Under the pieces are notes generated by a model that worked only from the letters and a program-made list of their open reading frames with translations, was not told the origin of the DNA and ran no database searches. A stretch of DNA of 64,000 nucleotides, taken from Cercospora beticola. Taxonomy: Eukaryota; Ascomycota; Dothideomycetes; Mycosphaerellales; Mycosphaerellaceae. The position numbers and the translations under genes are program-made. The stretch lies in the NCBI RefSeq assembly GCF_033473495.1, contig NC_088935.1:744001-808000 (forward strand), in the 5' to 3' direction. Positions 1-12,500 of the stretch are shown here, piece after piece. The first letter of the stretch is position 1, and each line of letters starts with the position of its first letter.

Positions 1-786
1 GTCAGTGGTGCTCAGATCTATGAGAAATATGTTGGAGAGGGCGAGAAGATGGTACGAGCAGTCTTTAGCCTGGCTAAGAAGTTGTCGCCTTGCATTGTCT
101 TCATCGACGAGGCAGATGCTATCTTTGGCAGTCGCAGTTCTGCCGGCAACCGAAACACGCATCGCGAGATCATCAACCAGTTCTTGCGTGAGTGGGATGG
201 AATGGACTCGCACAATGTGTTCATTATGGTTGCAAGCAACCGACCCTTTGATCTTGACGATGCTGTACTACGAAGGCTACCTCGAAGACTCCTTGTTGAT
301 CTGCCCGTTGCGAAAGACCGAGAATCTATTCTCAAGATCCACCTTCATGACGAAGCACTCGACAACAGTGTCGATCTGACCAAACTCGCTGCCGACACCC
401 CTCTTTATTCCGGCTCCGATCTCAAGAACCTCTGTGTCTCTGCCGCGCTCGCATGTGTGCGTGAAGAGAATGATCTGGTAGAAAGCAAGAAGGGTGTCGA
501 CAAAGACTTCAAACTCCCCGAGAAGCGAACGTTATCGGCTAGGCATTTCGAAAAGGCGATCAAGGAGATCTCTGCATCGATTAGCGAGGACATGGGCTCG
601 TTGGCTGCGATTAGGAAGTTCGATGAACAGTATGGTGATCGCAGGAATCGGAGAAAGAAGACGCAGTACGGGTTTGGCGTTGGAAATAGTGGCGTTGATG
701 AAGATGCGGCGAGGGTGAGGCAGGGGTCGAGTGAGGTGCAGAGCCCATCGACTTCTTCACCGTCGCCGGGTGCACCTCCGCCGTGA
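1..786 (+). CDS. AAA ATPase, meiotic/Msp1-like clade (5'-truncated)
   Basis: The gene enters from the left edge in frame 1 and only its last 261 codons are present. The visible part is the second half of an AAA+ ATPase domain. It opens with a pore-loop-like segment (KYVGEGEKM), followed by Walker B (CIVFIDEADAIF), the sensor-1 region (IMVASNRPFDLDD), an arginine-finger region (LRRLPRRL) and the small helical lid with sensor 2 (YSGSDLKNLC). Known biology: this clade (Msp1/ATAD1, katanin, Vps4) forms hexamers that unfold or extract proteins. The fungal proteins with this sequence style are usually long, and several are linked to mitochondria. The last ~60 residues are a basic then Ser/Pro-rich tail. 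The exact subfamily cannot be fixed without the N-terminus and Walker A, which lie outside the window. Confidence 0.85.
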   Translation, partial: VSGAQIYEKYVGEGEKMVRAVFSLAKKLSPCIVFIDEADAIFGSRSSAGNRNTHREIINQFLREWDGMDSHNVFIMVASNRPFDLDDAVLRRLPRRLLVDLPVAKDRESILKIHLHDEALDNSVDLTKLAADTPLYSGSDLKNLCVSAALACVREENDLVESKKGVDKDFKLPEKRTLSARHFEKAIKEISASISEDMGSLAAIRKFDEQYGDRRNRRKKTQYGFGVGNSGVDEDAARVRQGSSEVQSPSTSSPSPGAPPP

Positions 787-2306
787 AGGGAAGGGGCAAG
801 TACCTATGAGATGACATAGATAATAGAGATGTGTCTTGCACAGAAGTGACTGCTCGTTACCCCTTAGAAGACCATTGCGTGCCTCCTTCAACGTGTCTCC
901 TGTCCTGCTTTCGATCCAGCTGCAAATTCGTCGTGCATCTATGATGGCAACCGACCAGATTGTTTGCTTACAAATTCGCATCAGAGCATAGCCACAAAGA
1001 TATCCTTGCACATCGACTAATCAATGCCTACGAGAACAGCGATACTGAGAATTTCTGCTAGCCCTGCTGAAGCAGAACCTACTACAGTTCTAGACAGATC
1101 CACATATCTCTGGCACGCCACCACAGAACACGCACGCCAGGCAGAGTGAGATCATGGAATGCGCAAGTCCCAAGACGGAGTTAGGAAGAGCGATACTGCT
1201 TGAAAGCCGGCTCTCACATAGCTACTGTAGCAAACTAGGAGGCAGTACCTCCCTGGTAAGGTACGGGTGAGACTACCACAGTAGAAGACTCTGCTCGCGT
1301 GCGTGTGCTTTGCATGCGGACAATGCGGCCGCATTGTGCTTACGGTATGGCAAAGCCCGGGAATCGTCAAGAGGAGGAAAAAATTGCAGACTAATCATGC
1401 GTTTGAACAAAGCAAAAGGTTCAAATGTATACGCAATTCTCGGCTTGGAGAAGGCTTGGCTTGAGTAGGTGTGGAGGCTCGTTTGGCGCGTGGTGATGCA
1501 TGGAACGGAGCAGAGGTGCAGTAGGCTGCATTTGAGCTTGGCGTACTACGATACGTTGTGCGTCCGCGGAACAAAGAGACAATGCAAGCCATGTACGTGG
1601 TAGATTTTGGAGATGGTGGTCATGTGGGATGTTTTGTGATACTATCACTGTATTTGTTCATGAATGGGAATAGGATCGTCGGATGGAAGATGACCCGTGC
1701 GTTCGAAAAGCTTTTGCTTGGGAACTCGAACGGGCATGGGAGCGTGGTCGATCGTGTTTGGTTTGGACATGGCATGTTGCCGGCACGGCGTCAGATCTCA
1801 CGCTTGAACATCCGAGAGAACGGGTTGTTGGCCGAAGTGGGAGTAGCAGTTCTGATGAAACGCTCGTTGTGCATAGCGATAGAAGGCCGGGCGGCGGGTT
1901 CGTCGTGCTGTAGCCTGTGCACTGCCACGCTGCCTTCTGAGCACTCCGCGGCCAACCAACCAGAAGCGCCAGCCTCTTGGCCCTCGCGAGCGAGAGATGG
2001 CGAGCGGCGTCTGTCAGATCTGCTGCGCTGCTGTACGAGGACTCTCTCCGCTAATCATTCCGCTTTCTACTTCTGCTCCTTCCCTCTCTCATTCACCACT
2101 TGGCTTTTCTCTTTATTTGTTTGTCGCTCGCTGACATCCAATCTTGGACTTGGTACCGACCGCCGAACGATTTGGGAATTCGCCGGACATTCGAGACAGC
2201 CTACCCATTCATCCGCCACATGATAGCTACGCGCGACTAGGACTCTCACTCCCCTTCCTCGCCTCTCCGCAGGCACTGCGCTGTCCCTCGCGCTCTCGCC
2301 GCGGCC
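787..2306. other. intergenic region, AAA ATPase 3' side and ADAM promoter
   Basis: About 1.5 kb with no convincing gene. Open frames here lack family resemblance and have irregular composition. The last 250 bases before the ADAM start are pyrimidine-rich (CT tracts around 2060-2120 and 2240-2300), as is usual for fungal promoters and leaders. Confidence 0.6.
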
Positions 2307-4891
2307 ATGCGCTGCCAACTCCCCTTCTCCCTGCTGGCATACGCGGCGTCGACGCTCCTCTCGGCATCAGCCAGCAGTACCACCCGGAACCCCATCGGAG
2401 CCATTTCAACGATCCAGAATGCGACAATCCACACTCCCAACCACCGAGTAACAGCGCTCCACGAATTCGACCTCACATTCGCTGTCCGTGACGAGTTGCA
2501 TGTACGATTCCATCTAGAACCCAACCACGATATCCTCCCCGAGGGCGCAACAATATCATATGTTGACGAAGATGGCACGATATCTCGACATGAAACAGTC
2601 GACAGGTTAGCGCATAAAGTCTACCGCGGGACGGCATGGATACAGAAGTTGGGGAATGAAGTAGATGAGTGGAGGCATGTTGGATGGGCGAGAGCGTCGA
2701 TTGTGAAAGATGGACGAGAACCTATCTTTCAAGGAGCATTTTCGATAGAACGGGATGCACACCATGTTCAGACTGCAAGGAACTATATGCGAACAAGGCA
2801 CTTGGACGATCCTACCATTGAAGTTGAGGACGCGAACGGCATGGTGTTGTGGAGAGACTCGGACATTCGGCGTGACTTCCAGGTCCTAGGACACCAGGAG
2901 TTGAAGCGCGATGCTCTACCGGAGCCGGTATGTCAGGCTGATGCCTTGGGCTTCAATACCAGAGGCGATCACCCGGTGTACATGGCCATGAAGTCGAAGC
3001 GTTCAGAACAGCGTTACGGGAGGATGGACTTCAGCCATTTGTTCGGCAAGCGCCAGGATCTCGATGGAATGACTGGTGGCAACAGTGCAGGAGGCAACCT
3101 GATCGCCAGTCTTGGTTCGACTGCTGGATGTCCTACAACACGCAAGGTCGCCTTGATGGGTGTGGCCACGGACTGCACTTATACCGGCGACTTCGAAGAT
3201 GAACAAGCTGCCCGAGAGAATGTGATCGACCAGGTCAACAGGGCGTCTGCCATCTACGAGAACACCTTCAATATCTCGCTCGGACTACAGAACCTGACAG
3301 TGTTCCCTGCGAATTGCCCTGGAACTCCGGTTGCTGCGTCCGAGTTCAATCAGCAATGCTCTGGTAGCGTCGACATCTCGGATCGTTTGAACATGTTCTC
3401 CCGATGGCGTGGCTCGCAAACCGACTCCAATGCCTTCTGGACCCTGCTCAGCTCTTGTGGCACTGGATCTGCTGTCGGACTTGCATGGCTAGGACAAGCA
3501 TGTGTCGGTACCACAATAACCACCAATGGCAGTGTCACCGGTGATGGCCAATCAAATAGTGGTGGACAAGAATCCGTCACTGGCGCCAACGTTGTCATCC
3601 GAACACAGGGTGCTTCTGAATGGCAGATTATCGCTCACGAGGTTGGCCACACTTTCGGTGCCGTTCACGACTGCACTTCCAGCTCGTGTGCCAACGAGGA
3701 ATTCGTCCGATCGCAACAATGCTGCCCACTCGACGGAAACACCTGTCCTGCCGGAGGCCAATACATCATGAACCCACAGACGACTCAGGGCGTCAACGAG
3801 TTCAGTCCTTGCTCTGTTGGCAATATTTGCAGCGCTCTGCTCCGTAATTCTGTCAATGGCGAGTGCTTGACGGACAATAGAGGTGTCACTACGATCTCGG
3901 GACAGCAATGCGGTAACGGCATCGTCGAGCCTGGCGAGGATTGTGATTGCGGGGGTGAAGAAGGATGCAGAGACGATCCATGCTGCAATCCGACCACCTG
4001 CAAGTTCACTTCAGGATCTGTGTGCGATGACTCCAACGAGGACTGTTGCCGCAACTGCCAGTTCGCTTCGGCGGGTACTGTCTGCCGGTCTAGCACTGGC
4101 CAGTGTGATCCTGAGGAAACCTGTTCTGGCTCGTCAGCTACCTGTCCTGAGGACCAGACTCAGGAAGACGGCACCAGCTGTGGAGATGGCTTGGAGTGCG
4201 CCAGTGGTCAATGCACCAGTCGTAACCAGCAGTGCAGAACTGTCATGGGCAGCTATACTCAGAACAACGACACGTATGCTTGTGACAGCCAAGGTTGTCT
4301 CATTCGATGTGCCAGTCCCGAATTCGGAAGGAATGTCTGTTACAGTCTGCAGCAGAACTTCATTCCCGGCACGCCGTGTGGCGGTGGTGGTCGATGTGCT
4401 CAAGCAGTAAGTCATTTCCTCAGCATCTGCTATCATCTGTCAGTATAGTCCGCTAACATCAATAACAGGGCCAATGCAGAGGCGCCACTACCGGCGGCCA
4501 AATCAAATCCTGGATCGAAGACAACAAAGCCATCGTCATCGGCGTTGCCTCCGCAGTCGGTGGTCTCATACTCTTCGCCGTCCTCGGTTGCCTCTACCGC
4601 TGCTGCAAACGCGGTGGCCGCAGAAGAAAGGCACCTGTCGCACCTCGACCACCTCCTGGAGGCTGGCAAGGCTGGAATGGCCCCAACAACAACCGAGGCG
4701 GTCCTCCTATGCAGCACCAAAACAGCTTCTACGCTCCTTCTTCGCATCCGAGTCAAGGCTGGGCGACTTCAAATCAGAATGCTGGTGGCTGGGATGCGCC
4801 TCCTGTTCCGCCTCCGCCCGCTTATCATCAAGCTGGGTCGCCGCCTCCTCCTATGCATGATCAAAGGAGTAATAGTGTGCGGTATGCTTAG
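2307..4891 (+). CDS. ADAM-type zinc metalloprotease with disintegrin domain and membrane anchor
   Basis: Two exons (2307-4406, 4469-4891) encode about 840 residues. The 62-bp intron has a GTAAG donor and CAG acceptor and joins at a codon boundary. An N-terminal signal peptide (~1-22) precedes a propeptide with a candidate cysteine switch (Cys209) and dibasic sites (KR at 231-232 and 248-249). The reprolysin-type catalytic domain carries HEVGHTFGAVHDC (from ~444), and the Met-turn is IMNP. A Cys-dense disintegrin/Cys-rich region follows, then one transmembrane helix encoded by exon 2 (IVIGVASAVGGLILFAVLG), a basic stop-transfer segment and a Pro/Gly/Asn-rich cytoplasmic tail. Known family role: membrane-bound proteolysis and shedding of surface proteins. 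Fungal ADAMs are little studied, and the substrate is unknown. All zinc-binding residues are present, so activity is expected. Confidence 0.93.
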
Positions 4892-5058
4892 ATGAGATGG
4901 CCTCGTCGGCCTTGTTTGCATTGGACGAGGAAGAATTCTGGATTTTTGCTTGCATCTTGCATTTTTTTGGCACACCTGAATCAGGTCCCATACCACACAG
5001 TCTTCACGAAGTTTACGGCCACCGATTGGGAAGAAAACCCCATATCGATCTTGCATAG

Positions 5059-5089
5059 TTTTTGTTTCTGCTTTTGTTTTTGCTTTTGT
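5059..5089. repeat. imperfect TTTTG/TTTTGC simple repeat
   Basis: T-rich tract with TTTTG units separated by C, downstream of the ADAM stop codon. It lies in probable 3' UTR or intergenic DNA. Confidence 0.6.
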
Positions 5090-5155
5090 AGTGTTGGCGG
5101 AAAGAGCTTCATTGAGCAGAAGAGACGTTTGACATCCTTGAACAGGAAGAGAGTC

Positions 5156-5180
5156 GTTGTTGCCGTTGTTGCCGTTGTTG
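5156..5180. repeat. GTTGTTGCC tandem repeat, about 2.8 copies
   Basis: Two perfect 9-base units followed by seven bases of a third, in the non-coding interval between convergent genes. Confidence 0.75.
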
Positions 5181-5776
5181 GAAAGAAAATCAAAGCGAGC
5201 TCAGTCGAGATGAGGGGATCGCAGAATCGGTCATTTTATTACCAGAGAGATAAAGGCTTCAGGTGTACATATTTATATTGTTGCATTGCAGCATGTGAAG
5301 CGGAGAAGCAATAGAGAGAAAAGGTGCTTGTGCAGGATTTGACCGGATCGTGCAGTGGGATATAGGATAGCGGTGAATGAAGAAAGTGTTTGAGACATTT
5401 AGAAAAGAAGAAGAGTTCTGTGTGAAACATATATGTGGCCGCCTACGCACACGCGTGTGGTCCCGAAGGTGGTCGAGAGGAACAGGACAGGCACGCGTTG
5501 CAGCACGAACGGGTGCATAAGGCAACCAGGCATCAAGTGTTTGTTGGAATCTTTTGATGAAGTTGATGAAATGTCACGCCGTATAGATAGAGTACGTATC
5601 TAGAGAGATAAAGATTCGAAGACCAGCAAAAGGTATCGGATATCGCCAACGCGCTCTCTCGAAGAGAAGAGAAAAGAGATGAACTGTCAAGAAATACTTG
5701 GATATCCCATCAGTCCATATCAGCCTTCATCAAACATCATCGTCATCATCAATTCATGACCTTCACACCACCACCT

Positions 5777-7906
5777 TTACTTCTTATCCTTTGGCTTATT
5801 CTCCTTCACATTCTCAATAATCTTATCCACGACACTCGGATCCGCAAGCGTCGAAGTATCACCCAACTGATCCTCCTCCCCAGCCAAAATCTTCCTCAAA
5901 ATACGTCGCATAATCTTACCCGAACGCGTTTTGGGCAGATCCGGAATAATAAAAACTGCCTTCGGAGCAGCAAAAGGTCCAATAGATTTTCGGACTTGGA
6001 GGACGAGATCTTTCTTGAGTTGATCGTTGACTTCGTTTCCGTCTTTGATGGAAACAAAAGCGTTGACAGCTTGGCCGGTGAGTTCATCGTTGATACCAAC
6101 GACGGCAGCTTCACCGACAGCGTTATGTTCGATGAGAGCAGCTTCGATTTCTGCGGTGGAAAGACGATGGCCGGAGACGTTGACGACGTCGTCGACGCGG
6201 CCTCGGATCCAGTAGTAACCTTCTTTATCGCGGGCTGCTCCGTCGCCGGTGAAATAGTAGCCTTTGTAGACGTTGAGGTATGTGTCCATGTATCTCTTGT
6301 GAGCGCCCCAGACTGTGCGGGCCATGGATGGCCAGGCTTGTTTGAAGGCTAGCACGCCTTCTTTGTCGTTTCCGGAGATTTCTTCGCCCGAGACGGGGTC
6401 GATGAGGGCGGGTTCGATGCCGAAGAAGGGGAGGGAGGCGGAGCCGGGTTTGGTGGGGGTTACGCCGCCGAGAGGGGTGATTACGTGGGAACCGGTTTCG
6501 GTTTGCCAGTACGTCTGTGGATTTTGTTAGTGTTTTGTATGGAGGTGTTGTTGGGGTTATGTTGCTCACGTCAACGATATGTGCTTCCTTCTTGCCGACA
6601 ATCTCGTGGTACCACTTCCAGACTTCTGCGGCAATTGGCTCTCCGACAGATCCCAGAACACGGAGCGACTTCATCTGCTGCTTGACGTGCTCGTCACCTG
6701 CTCGCTTGAGCAGACGCAGAGCAGTTGGGGCCACGTAGAACTGCGTGACTTGGTGCTTCTCGCAGACATCCCAATATCTGCTGAAATCTGGGTACGCTGG
6801 AGTACCTTCGAACACAACAGTAGCAACGCCAAGAACCAGAGGTGAGTAGACGACGTAGGTATGTCCTGTGATCCAACCCACATCACCTCCGCAGAAGAAT
6901 ATATCCGAATCGTGAATGTCGAAAACGTACTTGCCAGTTGCTGCTGCTCCCACAAGGTATCCGCCAGTAGTGTGCATGACACCCTTTGGCTTGCCAGTAG
7001 AACCAGATGTATAGAGCAAGAAGAGTGGGTCTTCAGCGTTCATACTCTCTGGTGCATAGTACGCTGGCCACTTCTCCATCTCCTCGTGCCACCACAGATC
7101 TCTACCCTTGGTCCATGGAACTTCGGCACCAGTACGTTGGTATACCAAGCAGTGTGTGACATCTGGGCATTGCTTGAGAGCCTCGTCCACAATCTTCTTT
7201 GTGCCGATCAGCTTGCCTCCACGCTTGCCCTCGTCTGTGGTGATGACCACTTTGGACTCGGCATCGATAATGCGGTCTCGGAGAGAATCGGAACTGAAGC
7301 CAGCAAAGACGACAGAGTGAACGGCTCCGATACGGGTACATGCGAGGAAAGCGATGACTGCTTCGGGAATCATGGGAAGGTAAAGTGCAACTGTGTCACC
7401 CTTCTTGACGCCCATCTGCTTGAGGACCCACGAGAGCCTCGAGACTTCTCGGAGAAGCTCTCCGTAGGTGATGGTTCGGCCTTCTCCCTTCTCATCAGCT
7501 TCGTAGATGATAGCTGGCTTGTCTGGATTCTTGTGTGCATGACGATCGACGCAGTTGTAGGATGCATTGAGTCTGCCCTCTGTGAACCAGGCGTTGTCAC
7601 CGTTTGTGAGAGAGCCAGAGTGTACTGTCTGGAAATCCCGTTCCCAAGTCAAAAGCTCGCGTGCAAGCTTGCCCCAGAATTGGTCGGGGTTCTCAATGGA
7701 TTCCTGGTACATTTTCTTGTACTCATCGAGAGATCCAATGTGAGGTTGCTTTGGGTGCTTCCTGTGTAAAAGGTCAACATTTGTTCCCAGGCTTCAAGTG
7801 CTGTCGTTGCTTTTGCTCACTTCAAGAAAGCCTCCGGGACATGGTATGTTTCCGCAGAGTGCGACTCTGGGATGCCATTTGGTGGCTGCTCCGTGCCCTC
7901 GGACAT
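5777..7906 (-). CDS. facA: acetyl-CoA synthetase (acetate-CoA ligase)
   Basis: Three exons on the minus strand (7906-7821, 7761-6570, 6514-5777) give 671 residues, the usual length of the eukaryotic enzyme. The introns are 59 bp (7820-7762) and 55 bp (6569-6515), both with GTGAGC donors and CAG acceptors, and the joins restore the family sequence ([12 protein letters not shown] and [12 protein letters not shown]). The enzyme forms acetyl-CoA from acetate, CoA and ATP through an acetyl-adenylate, feeding the glyoxylate cycle and histone acetylation. Diagnostic motifs are the adenylation P-loop [12 protein letters not shown] and the C-terminal [11 protein letters not shown], whose lysine is the regulatory acetylation site in the family. 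The ATG at 7906 sits in a short first exon (86 nt). The symbol follows the Aspergillus name. A GPR1/FUN34/YaaH transporter lies ~23 kb away, not adjacent. Confidence 0.95.
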
Positions 7907-9555
7907 GGCTCAAGCAGTTGTTTGGGTGCTGTATGAGCTCTGGTCTTGCCGCAGCTTCGGTGCTACAGCAGAAGTGAATGCGGTTCCAGGTGCAGTCAGG
8001 AGGCAAGTGGTGAGTTCGTGCGCAGGTACAGAGCTTCTGGAGCTTTTAAAATATCTCGGACCAGCGGTGCCGGCTAGGATGTCAGTTAGCAGTTTCCGAG
8101 GTGAGCGATTGCGGGTTCTTAAGCGTGGACCCACAGCTTGTTCGAGGCGCGTGTGTGCTCTGGCGGAAGTGGGAATTGGACGAGAAGCGGAAGAAGCAGC
8201 GCGATGGTGGAAGAAGTACTTTTGTGAGCGGTGGGCCAGCTGGAGCGACAGCTTGTCGTACGTCAAGCGCCATCGCCAGACACTGCGAGCATCATTGCCC
8301 AGACCGCGAGCCATCCCATAGCGATACAGCACGCGCTCCGAGACCCCGCCAACCGCTGACGTTTGGGAGGGGTGCTCCAGTTTCTTGGGCGACCATGCAC
8401 GCCAAGCAACTTCTCAGCCTCTTCCATTCGACCGCCGCTGAGATCGGCTGCGGAAATGGGCGATGATATGGCCAAAGAGCTAGCTGCAGTTATCGACTTA
8501 CACTGTGTGCAAACTTGTCTGACTTTCAGACACTTGGATTGGCCAGAACCATCGCGCTTCTCCAGCATTATGCCCCAGCTCCAAGATCATTTCAGAGACG
8601 CTCTACCGACTCCCGCACACGACTCCGGCTGGGAGCTCTGCTCTACCGTCATCGCCATATTTCTGTTCAGAAAGGCTTGGAAGCTGCCGTTCAGCACGCG
8701 AGCTGCCCATGGCCCATGTCGCCATGCTTCTTGTGGGAATGTGTACTGCGTCGCGAAGCATCAATGGCGGAGCATGAGTTCTCAGCAACATGTCCGAGTG
8801 TGCAGGCTTGGTCTCCGTATAGCCGCCGCAGCAGCCGCTCTGAGTCCATCATGGTCGGCAGTATCGCGTGCTCCGGACGACCAGGATGCTTTTCGTGCTA
8901 TCTTCCTCCTCCTGACCGAATTTACAGTTGCAGCCGACCGGCAACCGCTTGAGCGCTGAAATAGGCGGCCGCAAGCAGACTCGGCAGAGCCTCAGGAGGC
9001 GCTAAGCACAGGGATACGCGGGTCTCCAGCCGACGGCATTGTTTCATGGTCGCAAGTGTCTATGCATGTGAGGCAGCAACAGAATGATGTCGGTGGTGAA
9101 CGACTCGTGTTTTAGTACCACCTCAGTCTGTCGCCGTCTACATTGACGAGCTCGTCTTGCTCTCCAGAAGTGAATGGTCGTTGGGCCAATGATAACAACT
9201 GCCAATGCCCCATCCATTTACGGCCTTGTGGCTGGTCCCTGAGAGGCACTAGGAGGTATGTCGCGTCGAGCAAGGCGCTCGTGTTGCTGGCACCTCTTCT
9301 GTTCACTTCACGCGCACATATCCACGTGAACGTGAACGCTGAAAGAGTGATGTGCGGTGAGGCGTGCTATGAGCGATAACGGGCGGTACTTTGTTGTTCT
9401 GCCGGGCAACCACCTTTCGCGCATTCCGCAGTTACGGCAGTGATGCTTCACTAGAGACGATACCATTGACCCAGCCAGCCGCTTCTCGACTCCACCGAGC
9501 GGACTATGCGCTGCCGGCCTCGCAACAGCCCACCACACTCGTTTGATGAGAAAGG
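7907..9555. other. divergent promoter region between acetyl-CoA synthetase and WD40 gene
   Basis: About 1.65 kb upstream of two divergent genes. Open frames in 8100-8960 occur on both strands and in several frames at once, and none resembles a protein family. I treat the region as non-coding regulatory DNA. Confidence 0.55.
8044..8054 (-). promoter_or_regulatory. possible TATA-like element upstream of acetyl-CoA synthetase
   Basis: On the minus strand the sequence reads ATATTTTAAAA about 140 bases before the acetyl-CoA synthetase ATG. It is the only AT-rich block in a GC-balanced promoter. The function is inferred from position only. Confidence 0.25.
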
Positions 9556-12500
9556 ATGAGCGCGCTCTACGGCAGCATACGACTCACGCCCTCGAACTCG
9601 CCCTTCCTCCGATCCCCGAGCCCACGTTCTCCCACGAAACACGCCAAAGAAGAGCCGTGCTTGCACCTGCACAAAAGCATAGGAACCACAACAGTAGCTG
9701 TCAGTGGCTTCGACAACCTGTACAGTCGCAGCAAATTCGCGTACACAGCGGGAGCTGCTGCCGTGGTCGTCACAGTCGACCAGGATCTCAATATTACACA
9801 AGACTTCTTCCGTGCGAAGCCAAACTCGAATGGTGGGGCGCGCGATACTGTTGGAGGATGGCCTTCCACACCCACACCCAGACCGACCAGCCAGCTGATC
9901 AAAGAAGGCGCGTCACCTCTAGGCGCTGCGAGTCGAGACTGGTCAGACTCGCCGACTGGGCGGTCCTCGACAGCTAAAGATCGGATCAAGAGCGCTACTT
10001 CTGTAGCATTGAGCGCCAATGGGAAGTGGCTGGCTGTAGGAGAAACTGGATACCGTCCTCGGATCCTCATCTTCGCGCTCAAGGAGGGTTCTTCCGAAGC
10101 TCCCATCTGCATCCTGTCAGAGCACTCATTCGGAGTGCACGCCCTCAGCTTCAGCCCGGACTCACGATATCTGGCCTCTTTGGGGACAGTCAACGACGGC
10201 TTCTTGTATGTCTGGAACATCGAAGAGCGCACTGGCATTGCAAGTCTGCATGCCAGTAACAAATGCACGACCTTCATAAATGACATGACATGGATGGGCA
10301 ATAGCATCATCACGGCAGGGCTGCGATTTGTGAAAATATGGAGGCCGGACGAGGATGCGCCGAGCGAGGCGCGAGAAAGTACTCGCCATGCCTTAACAAC
10401 ACCGCGACCGCGATATGAAACCAGGAATTCCGACTACGGCAACAGCATATTGACTCCAAAACACCGGGTGCTAGCAGGCAAAAACAGTCTGCTCGGCGAG
10501 CTGCTGGATGCCGCGTTTGTTTCAGTCACTGCAATATCCGACTCCAAATCTTTGCTATGCACAGAGGGTGGCGAGATCTGCTTGTTGGATGACAGGGACA
10601 AAATGCAATCTCTCAGCCTTGCTGTATACACAGGCTCCACCATTAGCACGGCTCGAAAGGACGATCGTGATATGTTCCATGTCTACGGTGCAAATGGCCA
10701 AACATCATACCTCATTCCAGATTTGCAACGCCGAGCTTCTAGCAAAGTGACGAAATCACCTTCCACCTCGCCATCCAGAGCTGCATTCCCCCAGAATATC
10801 ACCATTGCAGCTGCCACACTGGACAATGCGATAGTGACGATTGACTCGAATCGCAGCATTCGAATGTCGAAACGCGCAGATGACCTCTCCACAGACACTC
10901 AATCCTCTCGCTGTCTTTCGGCCCATCAAGATCCTGTGCTTGGTGTGCTACCATTTGGATCCTCGATCTACTCAAAAGCCGCATTTTGCACCTACTCAGG
11001 AAAGGGAGCTGTGCATTTCTGGGACGCAGAAGGCGACACAGTCTCGGAGACAATTCGAATGCCTATGGAGTATTCGGATGCCTCCGGCAACGTGAATGAG
11101 ATGCGAACACTGGCGGTGCTGAGCGATGGCTCTATGCTCGCCTCTGGTGACAAATTTGGCGCTCTCGCGCTCGTGGACCTCCGCACGAAAAAGGTCAAGT
11201 GCCACATCAGAGCTCATACTGCCGAAGTGACAGCACTGTTGGCTTTTGAGCGTGACGGAGTGGAGTTCCTGGCCTCTGCGAGTCGAGATCGCACAATACA
11301 GCTCTTCATGTGTGACGGCGGAATCCTGGATCTGGTACAGACAATGGATGAACATGCTGGCGCTGTGACCGGGCTACTCCTGTCTGAGAATGGCCAGCAC
11401 CTTATGTCATGCTCCGCCGACCGCTCAGTAGTCGTGCGCGAAGCTTGCATACGGAAAGCCGATGATCCGCGCACTTTAGCATTTGCTATGCTCAGAGCGA
11501 TCACTCTCAAATCTGCGCCCACAAGCATGTGTCTTGCTGGAAGTCCGGACACCATTCTAGTCTCGAGCACCGACCGAGTAGTGGCGAAGTTCAGCACGAA
11601 AACTGGCACTTCCGGCTTCAGTTTCAAATGTGCAGACAATGAAAATGGAGAAGCCGTCGTGCTGTCCAAGATCTTGTTCGCACCTTCACTCAATGGTAAC
11701 CCCACCATTGTGGGCGTCTCGAGCACGGACAAATCAGTTCGCCTATATACCGACTATGGAAATTTGGTAGCCAGGGATTGGGGGCACACAGAAGGCATCA
11801 CTGATGCTGCCCTAATTGCAGCGTCAATCACAAGCAAGGTTGAACAAAGTGCTTCTCCTCAGATCGTCACTGTCGCTGCCGATTCGACCATTTTCGTGTG
11901 GCATGGCACGGCAACCACGCGTTCGAGCACACAAATGTCGGACCACAGCAACGGCGAAAGTGCGTCGACGCCGACCACCCTCGGCCCACCTCTGCGGAAG
12001 GTGCTATCACATTCGGAGATCTCCAAGATTCGGCGCGACCGGGCCGCAGAAGTGCAGGACCCACCCTCGCCTTGCAACACAACTGCTGTCCAGCCGCCAT
12101 CGCCGCCAAAGGTCAGAAGAAAGACTAGTAGGATTTCTTTAGCACAAGCGCCGCGACTTGAACCTGGCTTCCGAACAAATTATGACACATCTAGGCGACG
12201 AAGTCTGCGTCACCGATCACCTTCACCACCGAGTCCACGGAATACTAAAAAGGAGAATGTTCGCAGCACTTCCCAACTGGGCATGTCTCTTCGCTCCAAG
12301 AGTAGCGAGAACGTGCTCAGGACGACTGCCACTGTGAGCAATGGCTCTGGTTTCGGGACGATTACGGCATCGACTGATTCCGTTTGCCGCACGCTCCGAA
12401 TGTACCGCAAGAAGCTCGCTATCGCGTCCAGCAACGACAAAGTCACACCTGATGCATTCAAAGAGCTAGAAAAGGAGTTACGGCTAACCGCGAAGATGTT

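Larger units (their letters stand above)
4892..5776. other. intergenic region between convergent ADAM and acetyl-CoA synthetase genes
   Basis: About 0.9 kb between two 3' ends. It holds short low-complexity tracts (a T/TTTTGC-rich run near 5059-5089 and a 9-base tandem repeat at 5156-5180) and probably the 3' UTRs of both genes. I see no coding potential. Confidence 0.6.

Noticed and set aside
1558..2223. 221-codon frame upstream of the ADAM gene
   Set aside because: Irregular composition, no family likeness, and it runs into the CT-rich promoter.
8363..8959. 198-codon frame between acetyl-CoA synthetase and the WD40 gene
   Set aside because: Overlaps other open frames of equal quality on both strands; no domain.
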